Positions 22,086 to 36,845 of a stretch of 64,000 nt of DNA are shown piece after piece; positions within the stretch are counted from its first letter, which is position 1, and each line of letters begins with the position of its first letter. Location of the stretch: the NCBI GenBank assembly GCA_030710605.1, contig CP092879.1, positions 19,483,582 through 19,547,581 of the forward strand, written 5' to 3'. The notes beneath the pieces were generated by a model. That model had not been told where the DNA came from and did no database searches. It worked only from the letters and a program-made list of their open reading frames with translations. The stretch comes from Cordylochernes scorpioides. Lineage: Eukaryota > Arthropoda > Arachnida > Pseudoscorpiones > Chernetidae. A program made the translations under genes and the position numbers.

Positions 22086-22323
22086 GTTCTTTTTTCTTTA
22101 ACAATTTTCGTAGATATATGTAGTTGTTTGTGTGTCCCCTATATATAAAAATATAAAAAAAACCATAAAAATTATAAAAATTTAAAACTTTCAAAAAAAA
22201 TTAAAAACTTCTAAAAGACAAAAAAAATTATCTTTCTTATAGATAATTTACAAAAGTAAGTAGTTTAGTTTTTTCTCGTAAAAAGCATGTTTCTTAAGCC
22301 TAATTCACGTTTTGTTAATATAG
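22086..22323 (+). promoter_or_regulatory. PABPC1 leader: pyrimidine tract, A-rich element, leader intron
   Basis: A pyrimidine tract (TTCTTTTTTCTTTAAC, about 22088-22104) could be a TOP-type transcription start. From 22145 to 22255 the sequence is extremely A-rich, with runs such as TTCAAAAAAAATTAAAAAC and GACAAAAAAAATTATC. Animal PABPC1 mRNAs carry an A-rich 5' UTR element that PABP itself binds to repress translation, and this tract is in the right place. A donor (AAAA|GTAAGT at 22256) and acceptor (TAATATAG| at 22323) frame a 68-bp leader intron ending nine bases before the ATG. The start site and intron are inferred, not proven. Confidence 0.55.
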
Positions 22324-27215
<4,892 letters not shown>

Positions 27216-27280
27216 ATAACCACCCACCGGCAAGAACTATTAAGTTACCCTGTGTTTCTTGTATGTGGGTATTTTTATTC

Positions 27281-27286
27281 AATAAA
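27281..27286 (+). terminator. PABPC1 polyadenylation signal
   Basis: AATAAA lies 66 bases after the PABPC1 stop codon, followed by a T-rich stretch (27319-27330), giving a short 3' UTR of about 85-100 bases. Confidence 0.8.
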
Positions 27287-27595
27287 GGGGCTGTTTAACC
27301 ATTTGTTTTGAAAAAAAAAGTTTTTTTTCTTCCCTCTTACGTGTAGTTTACTGCTCACCCTTCAGCTCTTCCTAATAGCCTTTTAAAAAATGCATTTGTA
27401 ACTATAATATCAAAATTAACTGAGTTATGACCTGATACTATTGTTGACTGGGCACAGCTGCTATTACCAACAGCCATGACTTGCCCTAATGTATTTCCTG
27501 CTACATGCTTGCTTCACAATTTTGCTTTCTACCATTCATCACCACATCAAGTCAAACCATGCATTTGTAAATTATTACTTTCTTTTAGCTATATC

Positions 27596-27772
27596 TCTAT
27601 ATATATAAAAATGAATGTTTGTATGTTTGTCTGTTGGTCTGTATGTCCGGTATACAAATTCGCAGTAGTTCACTAATTCAAACCAAAATTTCCATACATA
27701 GGTTAAAAAATACGGGGAAGACGATAGGCTATTTTAAAAAATATATAAATCAATTATTAAAACTATATTTTT
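27596..27772 (+). mobile_element. Helitron 5' fragment
   Basis: TCTATATATATAAAAATGAA and the following CGGTATACAAATTCGCAGTA match the 5' half of 19856-20213. It stops after AAATCAATTATTAAAACTAT. No 3' hairpin or CTAG follows. Confidence 0.75.
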
Positions 27773-28330
27773 ATTCAGAAAATGATGATGACGATATTGC
27801 TGTATCATGTTTGATTATCAGCTACAAAATTATATCTGGAAAAATTCCAAAAAGCAGAGACCACGGGTGAAACCAGTTCATTATTTTGTACGCAGGAACA
27901 TATATAAACTCCTATAAAAGGAGAAAGGCACAATTTGGATTATAGGTTATAAGTACAAGAAAATAAGACCAAATTTTTGTTTGATGATGGTAATGCTGTT
28001 ATCGAAATGTTCCACACTTATTTGGTCTTGTAGCTATAATTCTTTTTACTTGGATTCGACCATCCTCACTTTCTGGAACCAGTTCTCCAGACACTGCAGT
28101 GGTCATCTGCATACCCATAGTTATATCCCCAATATAGCTGAAAGAAAAAAAAAATCCAAAACCTGAATAATTTAATCTCTATATGTATTTTTTTTTATTT
28201 GCTCAATCTTTTTTTTTGCCCAATTGCCAAAATCTGATAGCAAAATGTTGGTCAGTCCTAGAGAGAAAAAAAATAGCCAATATATAGATTGAATTTACAC
28301 TCAAAAGGCCTTTAATAAGGCAACTCTTTC
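27773..28330. other. Intergenic, with a family G fragment
   Basis: 27925-28030 (CACAATTTGGATTATAGGTT, then ATAAGACCAAATTTTTG and an inverse TTATTTGGTCTTGT) is a diverged copy of the foldback family at 34785. The remainder is unrecognised. Confidence 0.5.
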
Positions 28331-28569
28331 CATACATTCACATGGCAAGCTCAAAGTGGCAACGCAACAAGATCAAAATTGAAGTAAATAGAAGCCTACA
28401 CACATATTACAAAGTGTATCATTTAAAGAGTATCTGTAAAGTGATACCATATTCAACTGACTATAATTCAATAGAGACTTTAATTCAGTTACAAAAGTTC
28501 TGTGTTGAAGAATTTTATTCAGATAATAATATAGATTGGAAGCATTTTTGTTTATATAATGTATCCCAA

Positions 28570-28690
28570 TTAAAAATTATTGGAAGTGCTTGGCTCATCA
28601 TTATAGAATTCTTATAGTGGTGTGTTTTGCCAAACTGCTCTGCAATTCTTGATGATTAAAGATTTTGACATAAGCTTTGCTGAATTAAAG
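28570..28690. repeat. Family F core, diverged copy
   Basis: AGTGCTTGGCTCATCATTAT and the following TTTTGCCAAACTGC match the family F core in order. Confidence 0.45.
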
Positions 28691-28819
28691 TCTGAGTGTT
28701 AAATATTTTAGACAAAAAAAAGTACCTAGATCTGTGTAAAAAAAAAAAATTCAAAGAATTTCAAGGGATTACCTCTTTGTCAATTTATTGCACAAAAATT
28801 TACAAATATTTTAAAATTA

Positions 28820-28998
28820 TATAAAAGGGTGTACCTGGATCTGTAAAGAAAAAAATTTTTTTTCTCAAAATATTTCGAGAGATTGCTCCCTCTTTTATCA
28901 ATTTATTGCACAGTGATAAAGAGGGAGCAATCTCTCGAAATATTTTGAGAAAAAAAATTTTTTTCTTTACAGATCCAGGTACACCCTTTTATATAATC
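28820..28998. repeat. Foldback element, ~80-bp near-perfect arms
   Basis: Left arm 28820-28898 (TATAAAAGGGTGTACCTGGA, TCTGTAAAGAAAAAAATTTT, CGAGAGATTGCTCCCTC) is the reverse complement of about 28919-28998, with a loop ATCAATTTATTGCACAGTG. A related left arm fragment lies just upstream (28715-28800) and another at 29095-29130 (AACAGATCCAGGTACACATT). Confidence 0.85.
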
Positions 28999-29669
28999 TT
29001 AATTAATGGATCGCCTTTTGACTCAAAATATTTTAAAATCAAATAGTTTTAATTTCTTGGCAATTTATTAGCAATTCCTTTATTTTGAACAAGTTTTTCT
29101 TTAACAGATCCAGGTACACATTTTAATACACTCATAACCACATTTAAATTAAAGTTCATTAAATCCTGTCTTGAGAGTTTCCATTTGGTTTCAAGCAAAA
29201 ATGCACTCAAGATGGTTGAATAAAATTGGTTATAATAAACCTAAAGCCTTATGCAAATTCAATAATGCTCGAGGATATTCAGCCCAATTAGCCTTCAGGA
29301 GCTTAAAAAAAATTTAGATATAAACATGTTAGACGAGGTCAGATTCCTGAGAAAATTAAAGGAACTCGGGTGGATCGCTGGTTGGCATTGTTTATGGTTA
29401 TAACTAGGGCGGTATCTGATAGCCTTTGGACCTCTAACTTTCCTTATTGATTAATTAAAACATTCCTGGTAAATGCATTTGCAGTAGAATGGATAAATAA
29501 ACAATATTCACTAAAAATTGACTCCTAAGACCAGAAAATTCCCAAGATAAGCAAGTTCTAAGACTGTCAGACGCCTGAGAAAATTAATGGATAAACAAAC
29601 ATTCCTCCCTCCACAAAATTGACTTCCATGGCTGGTGACTTATAAGGTAGGTTTTACAGTATATATATA
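28999..29669. other. Intergenic, nothing recognised
   Basis: No open frame or repeat beyond the foldback fragment at 29095-29130. Confidence 0.45.
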
Positions 29670-29869
29670 TATTCATAGATGTAACTTAAGGAAATTGATG
29701 TCGCTGGTGGTTTATTTTATTTTTCTAAGGAGACAAGCAATTTTGTTCACACTTGGTTATCTTGTGTTTTCAATAAAGGTACTGTGTATAAAATATCTTT
29801 CACAGTTATTGTCTGAATCACAATATACATGCTAAAAGGTACCACTTCCTTAAGTTTTGTTCATGAGTG
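29670..29869. mobile_element. Tc1-like MITE, copy 4
   Basis: Right end CTTAAGTTTTGTTCATGAGTG is the cleanest terminus of this family, followed by TA. The interior TTATTGTCTGAATCACAATA and TCAATAAAGG is shared with copies 1-3. The left end (ATTCATAGATGTAACTTAAG) is degraded. Confidence 0.75.
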
Positions 29870-29894
29870 TATATATTAGCCTAATATATACATA

Positions 29895-29945
29895 TGGGAG
29901 GGCCCCTGGCTCATCGGTGGTAAACCTTCCTAGCAGTTTTATTAT
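29895..29945. repeat. Family F core, short copy
   Basis: GGGAGGGCCCCTGGCTCATC then GGTGGTAAACCTTCC and AGCAGTTTTA match the core of family F. Confidence 0.5.
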
Positions 29946-30576
29946 AGAGTTGGTGTTATTAAACATAGACAATTAGATATTCTATCTAAGATACAATATA
30001 ACAAAATATATATATTTATTTCAACAATGTGTGTCAATAGGTATAATATGGCACAGGTGTTTGTTCAGGAGGATGAGTACAGTTTCTATGTCTCCTTCCA
30101 CCGGTACTTGATGACATCTTCACAGTCCCTCACCTCTGTGACACATACATGGAGTGACAGCAGCTATCTGAATAGACACCATTACATACACTTTTTTTTT
30201 TTAAAGAGAAACCTTTTTGGAAACATTTTGTAGTGTTAGTACTGGTACATAAACTCAGTCATTAAACCCAGTATCTTCCTGGTAGCTGTTTTGTTAGAAA
30301 AACTCATGGCTCGGTCATTTTGGAAGTTTTGATAGAAGACCACCTCAAGGAGAGATGGGTCTCATGGGAGACTAATGTATTTATCAGAGTGGTTTCTTCT
30401 GAGGATGAAATTGATGAAAAAGGTTGAAGATGTTTATTCACTTGAATAGCACACAACAACAAAAAAAAAGGGTTTAAAGTCAAAATTGTTAAAATCAGTT
30501 GTATGCTAAAACCAAAAAGTTTTCTTTAGGCTGAAATTTAGATTCTTGAATATGTTTTTGGAAAAGTGCTGATTTC

Positions 30577-33572
30577 TTAGTATCTGGTTTTTGTACTAGA
30601 CTTGTCCACCAGTTCCCAAGACTCACCTATCTTTTTTTCTTTGGCCAGTTTGGTGAGGTGGTGGGTAACATTGGAGGCTGCGGCAGTGTGCAGATGTTCT
30701 GGGGTATCCTGCACCACACTCATGGCTTTATACACTCCTTGTTTGGTGGACTTCAACATATTTTTTTTTTGCTTATCCCTAGTACACGTGGCACAGGCCA
30801 TGATAATCATGGTGGGTAGTTAGCGACTGCTTTTTACTGTAAGCGCACCACATGTCTACACATGTGAAAAGCAGTTCGACTTTGCACTTACAAATGCCAG
30901 AGCCCCGTTTGGTTACTTGCACTCGCTGGTGGGGTTGGACTTTTGCAAGAATCGGGGGCCATTGGAGCATTTTTTTTTAAACAAAAAAAAGTGTCCAATG
31001 CGGGAATCGAACCCGGGTCCTAGTGGTCTAAAACCAAACGGTTTAACCAGCCTTCCACCGACCCCCACTTCAACATATAATACAGTACAACCTCCATTAG
31101 AGGACACCTCTCTATAAAGGGCAGTTTTCTTTTGTCAAAATTACCATTTTTAACAATTAGCTACACCAAGTACGGGGCCATCTCTCTATAGAACACTTTG
31201 GCTCTGCAATGAAGTGATACAGATATATACAGGTATTTAGATCATTGAATATGGATAAAAAAAAACAGTTGTAAGAAACTCAACTCTCCCCACATACAAA
31301 AATACAAAAAAATTGATAACTTTCACCATTCTCTACAGAACATTGGTTTTAAAAATCCAACAGGGTCATTGATGATGATAATATGCCCAATTTATAGGAG
31401 AATATATGCCTCCCTACCATGGCCAGGTCACCACTACGTTGTTATTCTGTAAATTCTACACACATTTCTATGAAGGATTCATTAGTCAGTGATGATAAGG
31501 CACAATTTGGATTACATGAGTATGATAAGAGTAACTATTTAAAACATGCTGTGGTAAAATTTCTTATTCAGTACTTTTGTCTGAAGATGGTAACAACGCT
31601 GTTACTGAAACGTCACACATTAATTATTTATTTGGATTGGGTCTTATTACCTTGTGTTGGACAGGATATTTTACTGATACTTATATTTTCAAATTTGAAA
31701 TTTTAATTGATGATCTGTAGATATATTTTAGTGGTGGTTTGTTATAGTTTTTATTAGTGAAAATTCTTATTTTATTTGGTGAGAGGGAGTTTTCTATATA
31801 TTTATACTCTGTGTTGTTTATTTTAATTTAAATATAGAGCATTGAACACATGAAAATATAGTTATTAACTTTAATACCTTAAGTTATCGTTAGAGAAATG
31901 GTTCCCCAGATAGTTGGTGACTTTAGTACGTGGCTTACATATAGAGAGATAATAAATCATTCAAAATTAGCTTTAATATTTAATCATTTTGAAGATAGAG
32001 CACACACACAATATCCTCATATTTACTATCTATAAATATATTGGAATTTACAGAGAATACATGTATATGATCCCAATAATTTTTGAGGGGCAACTTGCCC
32101 CTCTTTATCAAGGTTGTTTGTGAATTGAGCTAAATCATGTGAGCTATTTTTTTCATTTTAGACACATAGTGGGACAATGAATTAAAAAAATCCAATATAA
32201 GCATTTATCTATATATATAAGTATATGTCGAATCCTGTCGACTCACTGTAATGTTTAAAGTTACCTTTTTGAGATTGATTGAGTTGATTGATGATTGTGG
32301 TGGGCGCAGTCGTTTGCTGAAGTAGTAAGATATTCACACAGGGGAAAAATAACGAGGACACAGGATTGGATTGAAATAGGCCAGCGATCAAGGGAGAAAG
32401 GGGTTTAGGCTATTGGCATATTTGACTAATATCTATGGCGGTTCACATTATTGAGGATTGGACTTATCTGATTGTTGAGAAGATGGTGGCTGGCTCCAAC
32501 TGGTTCCTTGGTACCAGGTTCCAACTTGTTGCGATGGTGCCGAGCTTCTAACTGACTAAACTGAGTCCGAGCTTTAACACGAAAACTTCTCAGGGCTTTG
32601 ATTGGCCGATTCTTGACTCGTGTACGTTTTCCATTGGTTCCTAGCTAATCTTCCTGGACTCTGATTGGATCTTTGTTAATCCTTTGTCCTTGTCTTGTTC
32701 TAACATGCTCCCGGAAACGAAGGTTCTTGAACTCAGTTTTTATGAGTTCCTGGATAATAAAACCTACTAATGATCGTTTCCTCTCTGATGGCCTTTCTCC
32801 CAGATTTCTAAGCCTTGTCTTTATTAAAAATCTTTAGATCATACACTGCATACATATTGTGGTGGGATTACATCCAGTTATGTACAAATTATGACATATA
32901 CCTATACTGACTTTGCTATACTACAGGCTTTACCTGAGTATTATCCAGCCATCTTTTGTTAGGTTACCTAATAAGCTAAATGATTTTAAGTTTCAAAAAT
33001 ATCATGGTGTTATTTATTAGCCCTAACAAATTCTACCCTTATAGTTAAAAATCAGTAAAATATTGTTTTTTAATTTAATAGAATTACTACATTTAAATAG
33101 CCTATAATATTAAGCTACATCTTAAGCTACCTCCATGTGAAAATTTTTCAATGATTAGGTAGTCTTGGTTGAGAAGTGTAACAAATATTGATTTATCCCA
33201 TTTCTCACATACACTATATATAATGTATATAAAGAAACAAATAAATGCTTGATTATGTAATTAAGAAATGATGTGATGTCCATGAAATAAAGAACAATCT
33301 TCAAGAGCTATATAAATCTCTCCAACATGATATATCTAGCTACTTACCACATAAATCATCTTGACAAGTTCCATTGCTGTGAGCTGTGAAGAGGCCTGAC
33401 TTTTGAGGACCTCCAAGATCTGGGCTTCCCGCTTCATCCGGTGATTGAGGTATTCAGCAATGCGGGGCAAGGGCTCGGTGATGGTTGGCCCATGGCCCGG
33501 GTAGATGGCTGACGGGGCCAGAGCCTGGATCTTGCGCAGGGAGGCCATGTAGTCATGGAGGTCTTCAAACAC
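30577..33572 (-). CDS. LACTB2: LACTB2-like endoribonuclease, last two coding exons
   Basis: Metallo-beta-lactamase-fold RNase; the animal protein acts on single-stranded RNA in mitochondria. Exon A (33572-33348, 75 codons) starts VFEDLHDYM and holds the metal-site motif AIYPGHGPTI, then the winged-helix-like segment HRMKREAQILEVL. It is bounded by CAG| and |GTAAGT, both phase 0. Exon B (30708-30577, 43 codons and stop) begins DTPEHLHTAA and ends KSSTKTRY; its acceptor is TGCAG|. The preceding exons (TPGH motif and others) are absent upstream on this strand but lie on the opposite strand at 36027-39574 across a gap. The exon A start (phase 0) fits that exon's end exactly. A SINE sits in the intron at 30762-31066. 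The reading as LACTB2 is firm. The gene is convergent with PABPC1. Confidence 0.93.
30762..31066 (-). mobile_element. tRNA-derived SINE with 12-bp target duplication
   Basis: On the minus strand: a tRNA-like head with GGTTAAACCGTTTGG and B-box GGGTTCGATTCC, then a body (TGCTCCAATGGCCCC, AAGTGCAAAGTCGAACTGC, ATGTGTAGACATGTGG, ATGATTATCATGGCC, TACTAGGGATAAGC) and an A-tail. The target duplication ACTTCAACATAT lies at 30750-30761 and 31067-31078. It lies in a LACTB2 intron, antisense to nothing coding. Confidence 0.9.
31083..31215. mobile_element. Pogo/Tigger-like MITE, family P, partial
   Basis: Starts TACAGTACAACCTCCATTAG with GAGGACACCTCTCTATAAAG and ACACTTTGGCTCTGCAA inside. The left end matches 33753 and 46361; the right end is lost. 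Confidence 0.6.
31216..33347. other. LACTB2 intron, with family G fragment and a GC-richer block
   Basis: 31500-31660 is a family G copy (AACGCTGTTACTGAAACGTC, TTATTTGGATTGGGTCTTAT). 32220-32830 is less AT-rich than its surroundings and contains GGTTCCTTGGTACCAGGTTC and CTGATTGGATC-type phrases. It has no long open frame and may be an unrecognised LTR or MITE. The rest is unremarkable. Confidence 0.4.
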
Positions 33573-33752
33573 CTGCCAACATCATGTACCCCTGAGGATT
33601 GGGAAAACACAGGTTTTTAGGTCAACTCTTGCTGTGCCTTATATAAATTGCATTTAAATTTACCAAGTAATATGATGCTAAAATATCCTTTTGTGGTTGC
33701 AACATGAAAGTAAAATAATTGATATTTTTAAAAAAATATTTAGAAATCAATA

Positions 33753-33926
33753 CAGTAGAACTTCCATGAGAGGACACTCGCACTAGAGGACACCTCTTTA
33801 CAAAGGACAGTTTTCATTCGCAAAATTACCATTTTACTATTTTGCAACTCTCAAATGAGCAGACACCTCTCCCTAAAGGACACTTTGGCTCAGCAATTAA
33901 GTGTCCTTTACAGAAAGGTTCTACTG
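33753..33926. mobile_element. Pogo/Tigger-like MITE, family P, complete
   Basis: Terminal inverted repeats CAGTAGAACTTCC...AAGGTTCTACTG are flanked by TA. Interior repeats GAGGACAC / CTAAAGGACACTTTGGCTC. 174 bp, non-coding. CAG termini with TA target sites are typical of pogo/Tigger-type elements. Confidence 0.75.
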
Positions 33927-34294
33927 TATATCTATTTAAAAAGGAGTACTCTCTCAAACTGAATACATTCTTTTTAGCTGAAGAAGGGCTTGTTTGAAAG
34001 CTACTGTTAATTTAAAAAGTTACAATGTTCATTTGTAATTTCCAAAATCTCCAACCTCATGATCACAAAAGATGACTAGATTATTGAATATTAGATAAGA
34101 AAACACACACCTAAATATTCACTAAACAGTAATAAGACTATAGTGTAGCCTTTTTTGACTTGTAGTCATTCAAAGTGTTCAGTGTTTTGGAACACACTAT
34201 AAAATTAGAAAGATTATAACACTATAATAATAGGACACTATAAGATTTGAGCATTATATAAAATTGGAACATGATACAATTAGAACACTATTAA

Positions 34295-34675
34295 ATTGGA
34301 ACTCCGCCTTTGCTGGTCCCAAGCCCGGATGAAAAAGGAGGAGCAGTAACAAGCTCGCTAAAAAACCTGGGCTCAGTTGGCCCGGCTGATAGTACCCTGT
34401 AAGGGCTCCTAATCCAGGGATACAGGATGAGCAGTGTTTGTACTGCTTGTTAAGAGCCACTGCACATGGCGTCTGTTCCTCATGTCAGAGGCAGCCATTT
34501 CTTTTGGAGCTAAGTCGGCCTGCCACTGAGTAGTGCTCCCAGTCTTAATGACAAAGGCAGACGCATTCTACTTCAGCCAATTATGATGGTTGTCAAACAG
34601 ACACCATCAAGGGTCACAACTTGATACCCTAATATGATTGAGTGGAGATAAGAAAGAAGAAGAAGACCATTAAAT
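34295..34675 (+). repeat. LINE-derived fragment sharing the 5090-5523 LINE 3' end
   Basis: The last part (TTGATACCCTAATATGATTG, AGTGGAGATAAGAAAGAAG) matches the 3' end of the minus-strand LINE at 5150-5195. The first part (GCTGGTCCCAAGCCCGGATG, AAAAAGGAGGAG) looks like LINE 5' sequence. No RT is present between them. It could be an internally deleted copy; the 5' identification is from memory of such elements and is weak. Confidence 0.4.
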
Positions 34676-34784
34676 TGGAACTCTATGAGATAAGAACACT
34701 TTAAGATTAGAGAACTCTATGATTAGACTCAACAAGATAAGAATACTATAAGAGATTAGAACACAATAAAATTGGAACAAACAC

Positions 34785-34896
34785 AAGGTAATAAGACCAA
34801 ATCCAAATAAATAAATAGTGTGTGAGGTTTCGGTAACAGCGTTGTTACTGAAACGTCACACACTATTTATTTATTTGGATTTGGTCTTATTACCTT
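34785..34896. repeat. Family G palindrome
   Basis: AAGGTAATAAGACCAAATCC, AAATAAATAAATAGTGTGTG and GTTTCGGTAACAGCGTTGTT read into their own reverse complement: ~50-bp arms with a minimal loop. Other copies: 27925-28030, 31500-31660 and 35145-35270. The last lies directly on the far side of the assembly gap. Confidence 0.85.
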
Positions 34897-35044
34897 ATAA
34901 TCTATAATCCAAATTGTGCCTTATCATTAAAATTGGAACACTAAGATTAGAGAAAACTATAAGAATACTAAGATTAGATTCTATAAAATAAGAAACTATA
35001 AGAGATTATAACACTTATAAGAACACTATTAGATTAGGGCACTA

Positions 35045-35144
35045 NNNNNNNNNNNNNNNNNNNNNNNNNNNNNNNNNNNNNNNNNNNNNNNNNNNNNNNN
35101 NNNNNNNNNNNNNNNNNNNNNNNNNNNNNNNNNNNNNNNNNNNN
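35045..35144. other. Assembly gap, exactly 100 N
   Basis: One hundred N, the conventional placeholder for a join of unknown size. Family G palindromes lie on both sides. Gene orientation of LACTB2 switches across this gap. Confidence 1.
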
Positions 35145-35270
35145 TGACGTTTCATAACAGCCTGTATCATCATCAGACACAAGTACTGAATGATGATAAC
35201 AATGCTGTTACCAAAGCATCAAACACTATGTATTTGGAATTGGTATTATTACCTTGTGTTACCTTTTAAA
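35145..35270. repeat. Family G copy at contig edge
   Basis: TGACGTTTCATAACAGC, AACAATGCTGTTACCAAAGC and TTGGAATTGGTATTATTACC match the arm sequences of 34785-34896 and 31560-31660. Confidence 0.65.
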
Positions 35271-35290
35271 TAATTGTATTGCGATTACAG

Positions 35291-35450
35291 AGTAGAACCC
35301 CTATGAGAGGACATTCATGTCCTAGAGAACTCTTCTTTTACAAAGAACAGTTTTCAATATCAAAATTACCATTTTTACTAATTAGAAACTCTCCCTGAAG
35401 GACACTTTGGCTCTGAACCCAGATGTCCTTTACAGAGAGAGGTTCTACTG
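35291..35450. mobile_element. Pogo/Tigger-like MITE, family P
   Basis: AGTAGAACCCCTATGAGAGG at the left and GAGAGAGGTTCTACTG at the right are inverted ends. The interior GGACACTTTGGCTCTGAA is the family signature. Confidence 0.65.
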
Positions 35451-35737
35451 TCATACTGGTTTATAACATTTTGTTGTGTTGTGTATGTTATTCCTCGCTA
35501 CTGTTTTTTCCCCAATGTTAAAACATACTTGTCTAAATTTTTAAATACATTTGGCCTTTTTACTGATTTATTAAAAAGACTTACAACTTGCCTTGATAGG
35601 TTATCAAGGTACTTAAAAATGGCTAAAAGTCTAACATGCATATATAGTGGGAATTTCTTAATATATTAAAAGCTATATTTTTGGCCAATATTCTGTAATA
35701 AAGTTAAATCCATTTGTAGTTAATGTTTATTCTTATA

Positions 35738-35921
35738 CAGTAATCCCTCGTTATCACAAACTCGGATTATACGAACTCTCGGTTTGCGTGAACCGTTTCT
35801 TTTCCGTTTATACATTTATTCGGTTTATAAATTCGGTTTATACGAATTCGGTATATATTCTTTTAAGACGAAAAGGGTATTTCGTTCTCCCCGTTGAGTT
35901 CGTCTTAACGAGGGATTACTG
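35738..35921. mobile_element. Tigger-like MITE with CAGTAATCCCTCGTTA ends
   Basis: Starts CAGTAATCCCTCGTTATCAC and ends TTAACGAGGGATTACTG, with TA on both sides. 184 bp, no coding sequence. The ends differ from family P, so this is a separate family. Confidence 0.8.
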
Positions 35922-36026
35922 TATGTGGTGGGGGTTTGCCACCATTAGAGATAATTAGACTTTTCCTATCATTTCACTGCCTTGATAGTTTATTTCCTCT
36001 TTTTTCACCCAATTGTGTGCTGTCAG

Positions 36027-36813
36027 GCCTCCAGGTGGTCAAGTACCCAAGGATATCCGACTCTGATGAATGCAAGGAGTTCTGGCAACTGAAGGACGGA
36101 CAGATCATATCTACTGAAGGTGCTACTCTCAAGTGAGGAGTATTTTTGAAAGCCTTTACTTAACTTGCTTTCAAAGCCTTTTTAATATACTTCCAGACCA
36201 TCTAGAATCTCTTAAATTTACATGGTTGCTCAATCCCGATGACAATGCAAGTGAAAAAATTCTTGACTTTCACATCAACAAGCGTGTTAAGTAGAAATCA
36301 AGATGCAGAAATCTAATTATATACAAGAAAAATTTTCCAGTGCTCGAAGTGTTGAAAACAAATGGTCGCTTGTTTTTTTTTTAGAAAAAGTGGTTCCATT
36401 GATATTGTGAAGTTAGAAGATTGAAAGACAGTTAATAGTGACTAGATACAACAAAATGCCTTACAGCAGTATTTGAAAAAATCAAGCAAAGCAAACCAAG
36501 AACTCAACTTAGAGGAGTCCTTCTACATCATGACAATGCAAGACCGCACACCTCAGCCCAAACATTAGACTTTTTAGCCAACTCTGGTGTCCAATTAGTC
36601 ACTCATCCACCATATTCACCAGACCTAGCACCTTGGAACTTTTTAATTTCCAAAAATTAAGTTATAGTTGAAAAGGATAAAATTTGACACTGATGATGAA
36701 GCACTGCAAGCCTTCATCAATGCTGTTGAGGGTCGGTGGAAGGCTGGTTAAACCGTTTGGTTTACGACCACTACGACCCGGGTTCGATCCCCGCATTGGA
36801 CACTTTTTTTCTG

Positions 36814-36845
<32 letters not shown>

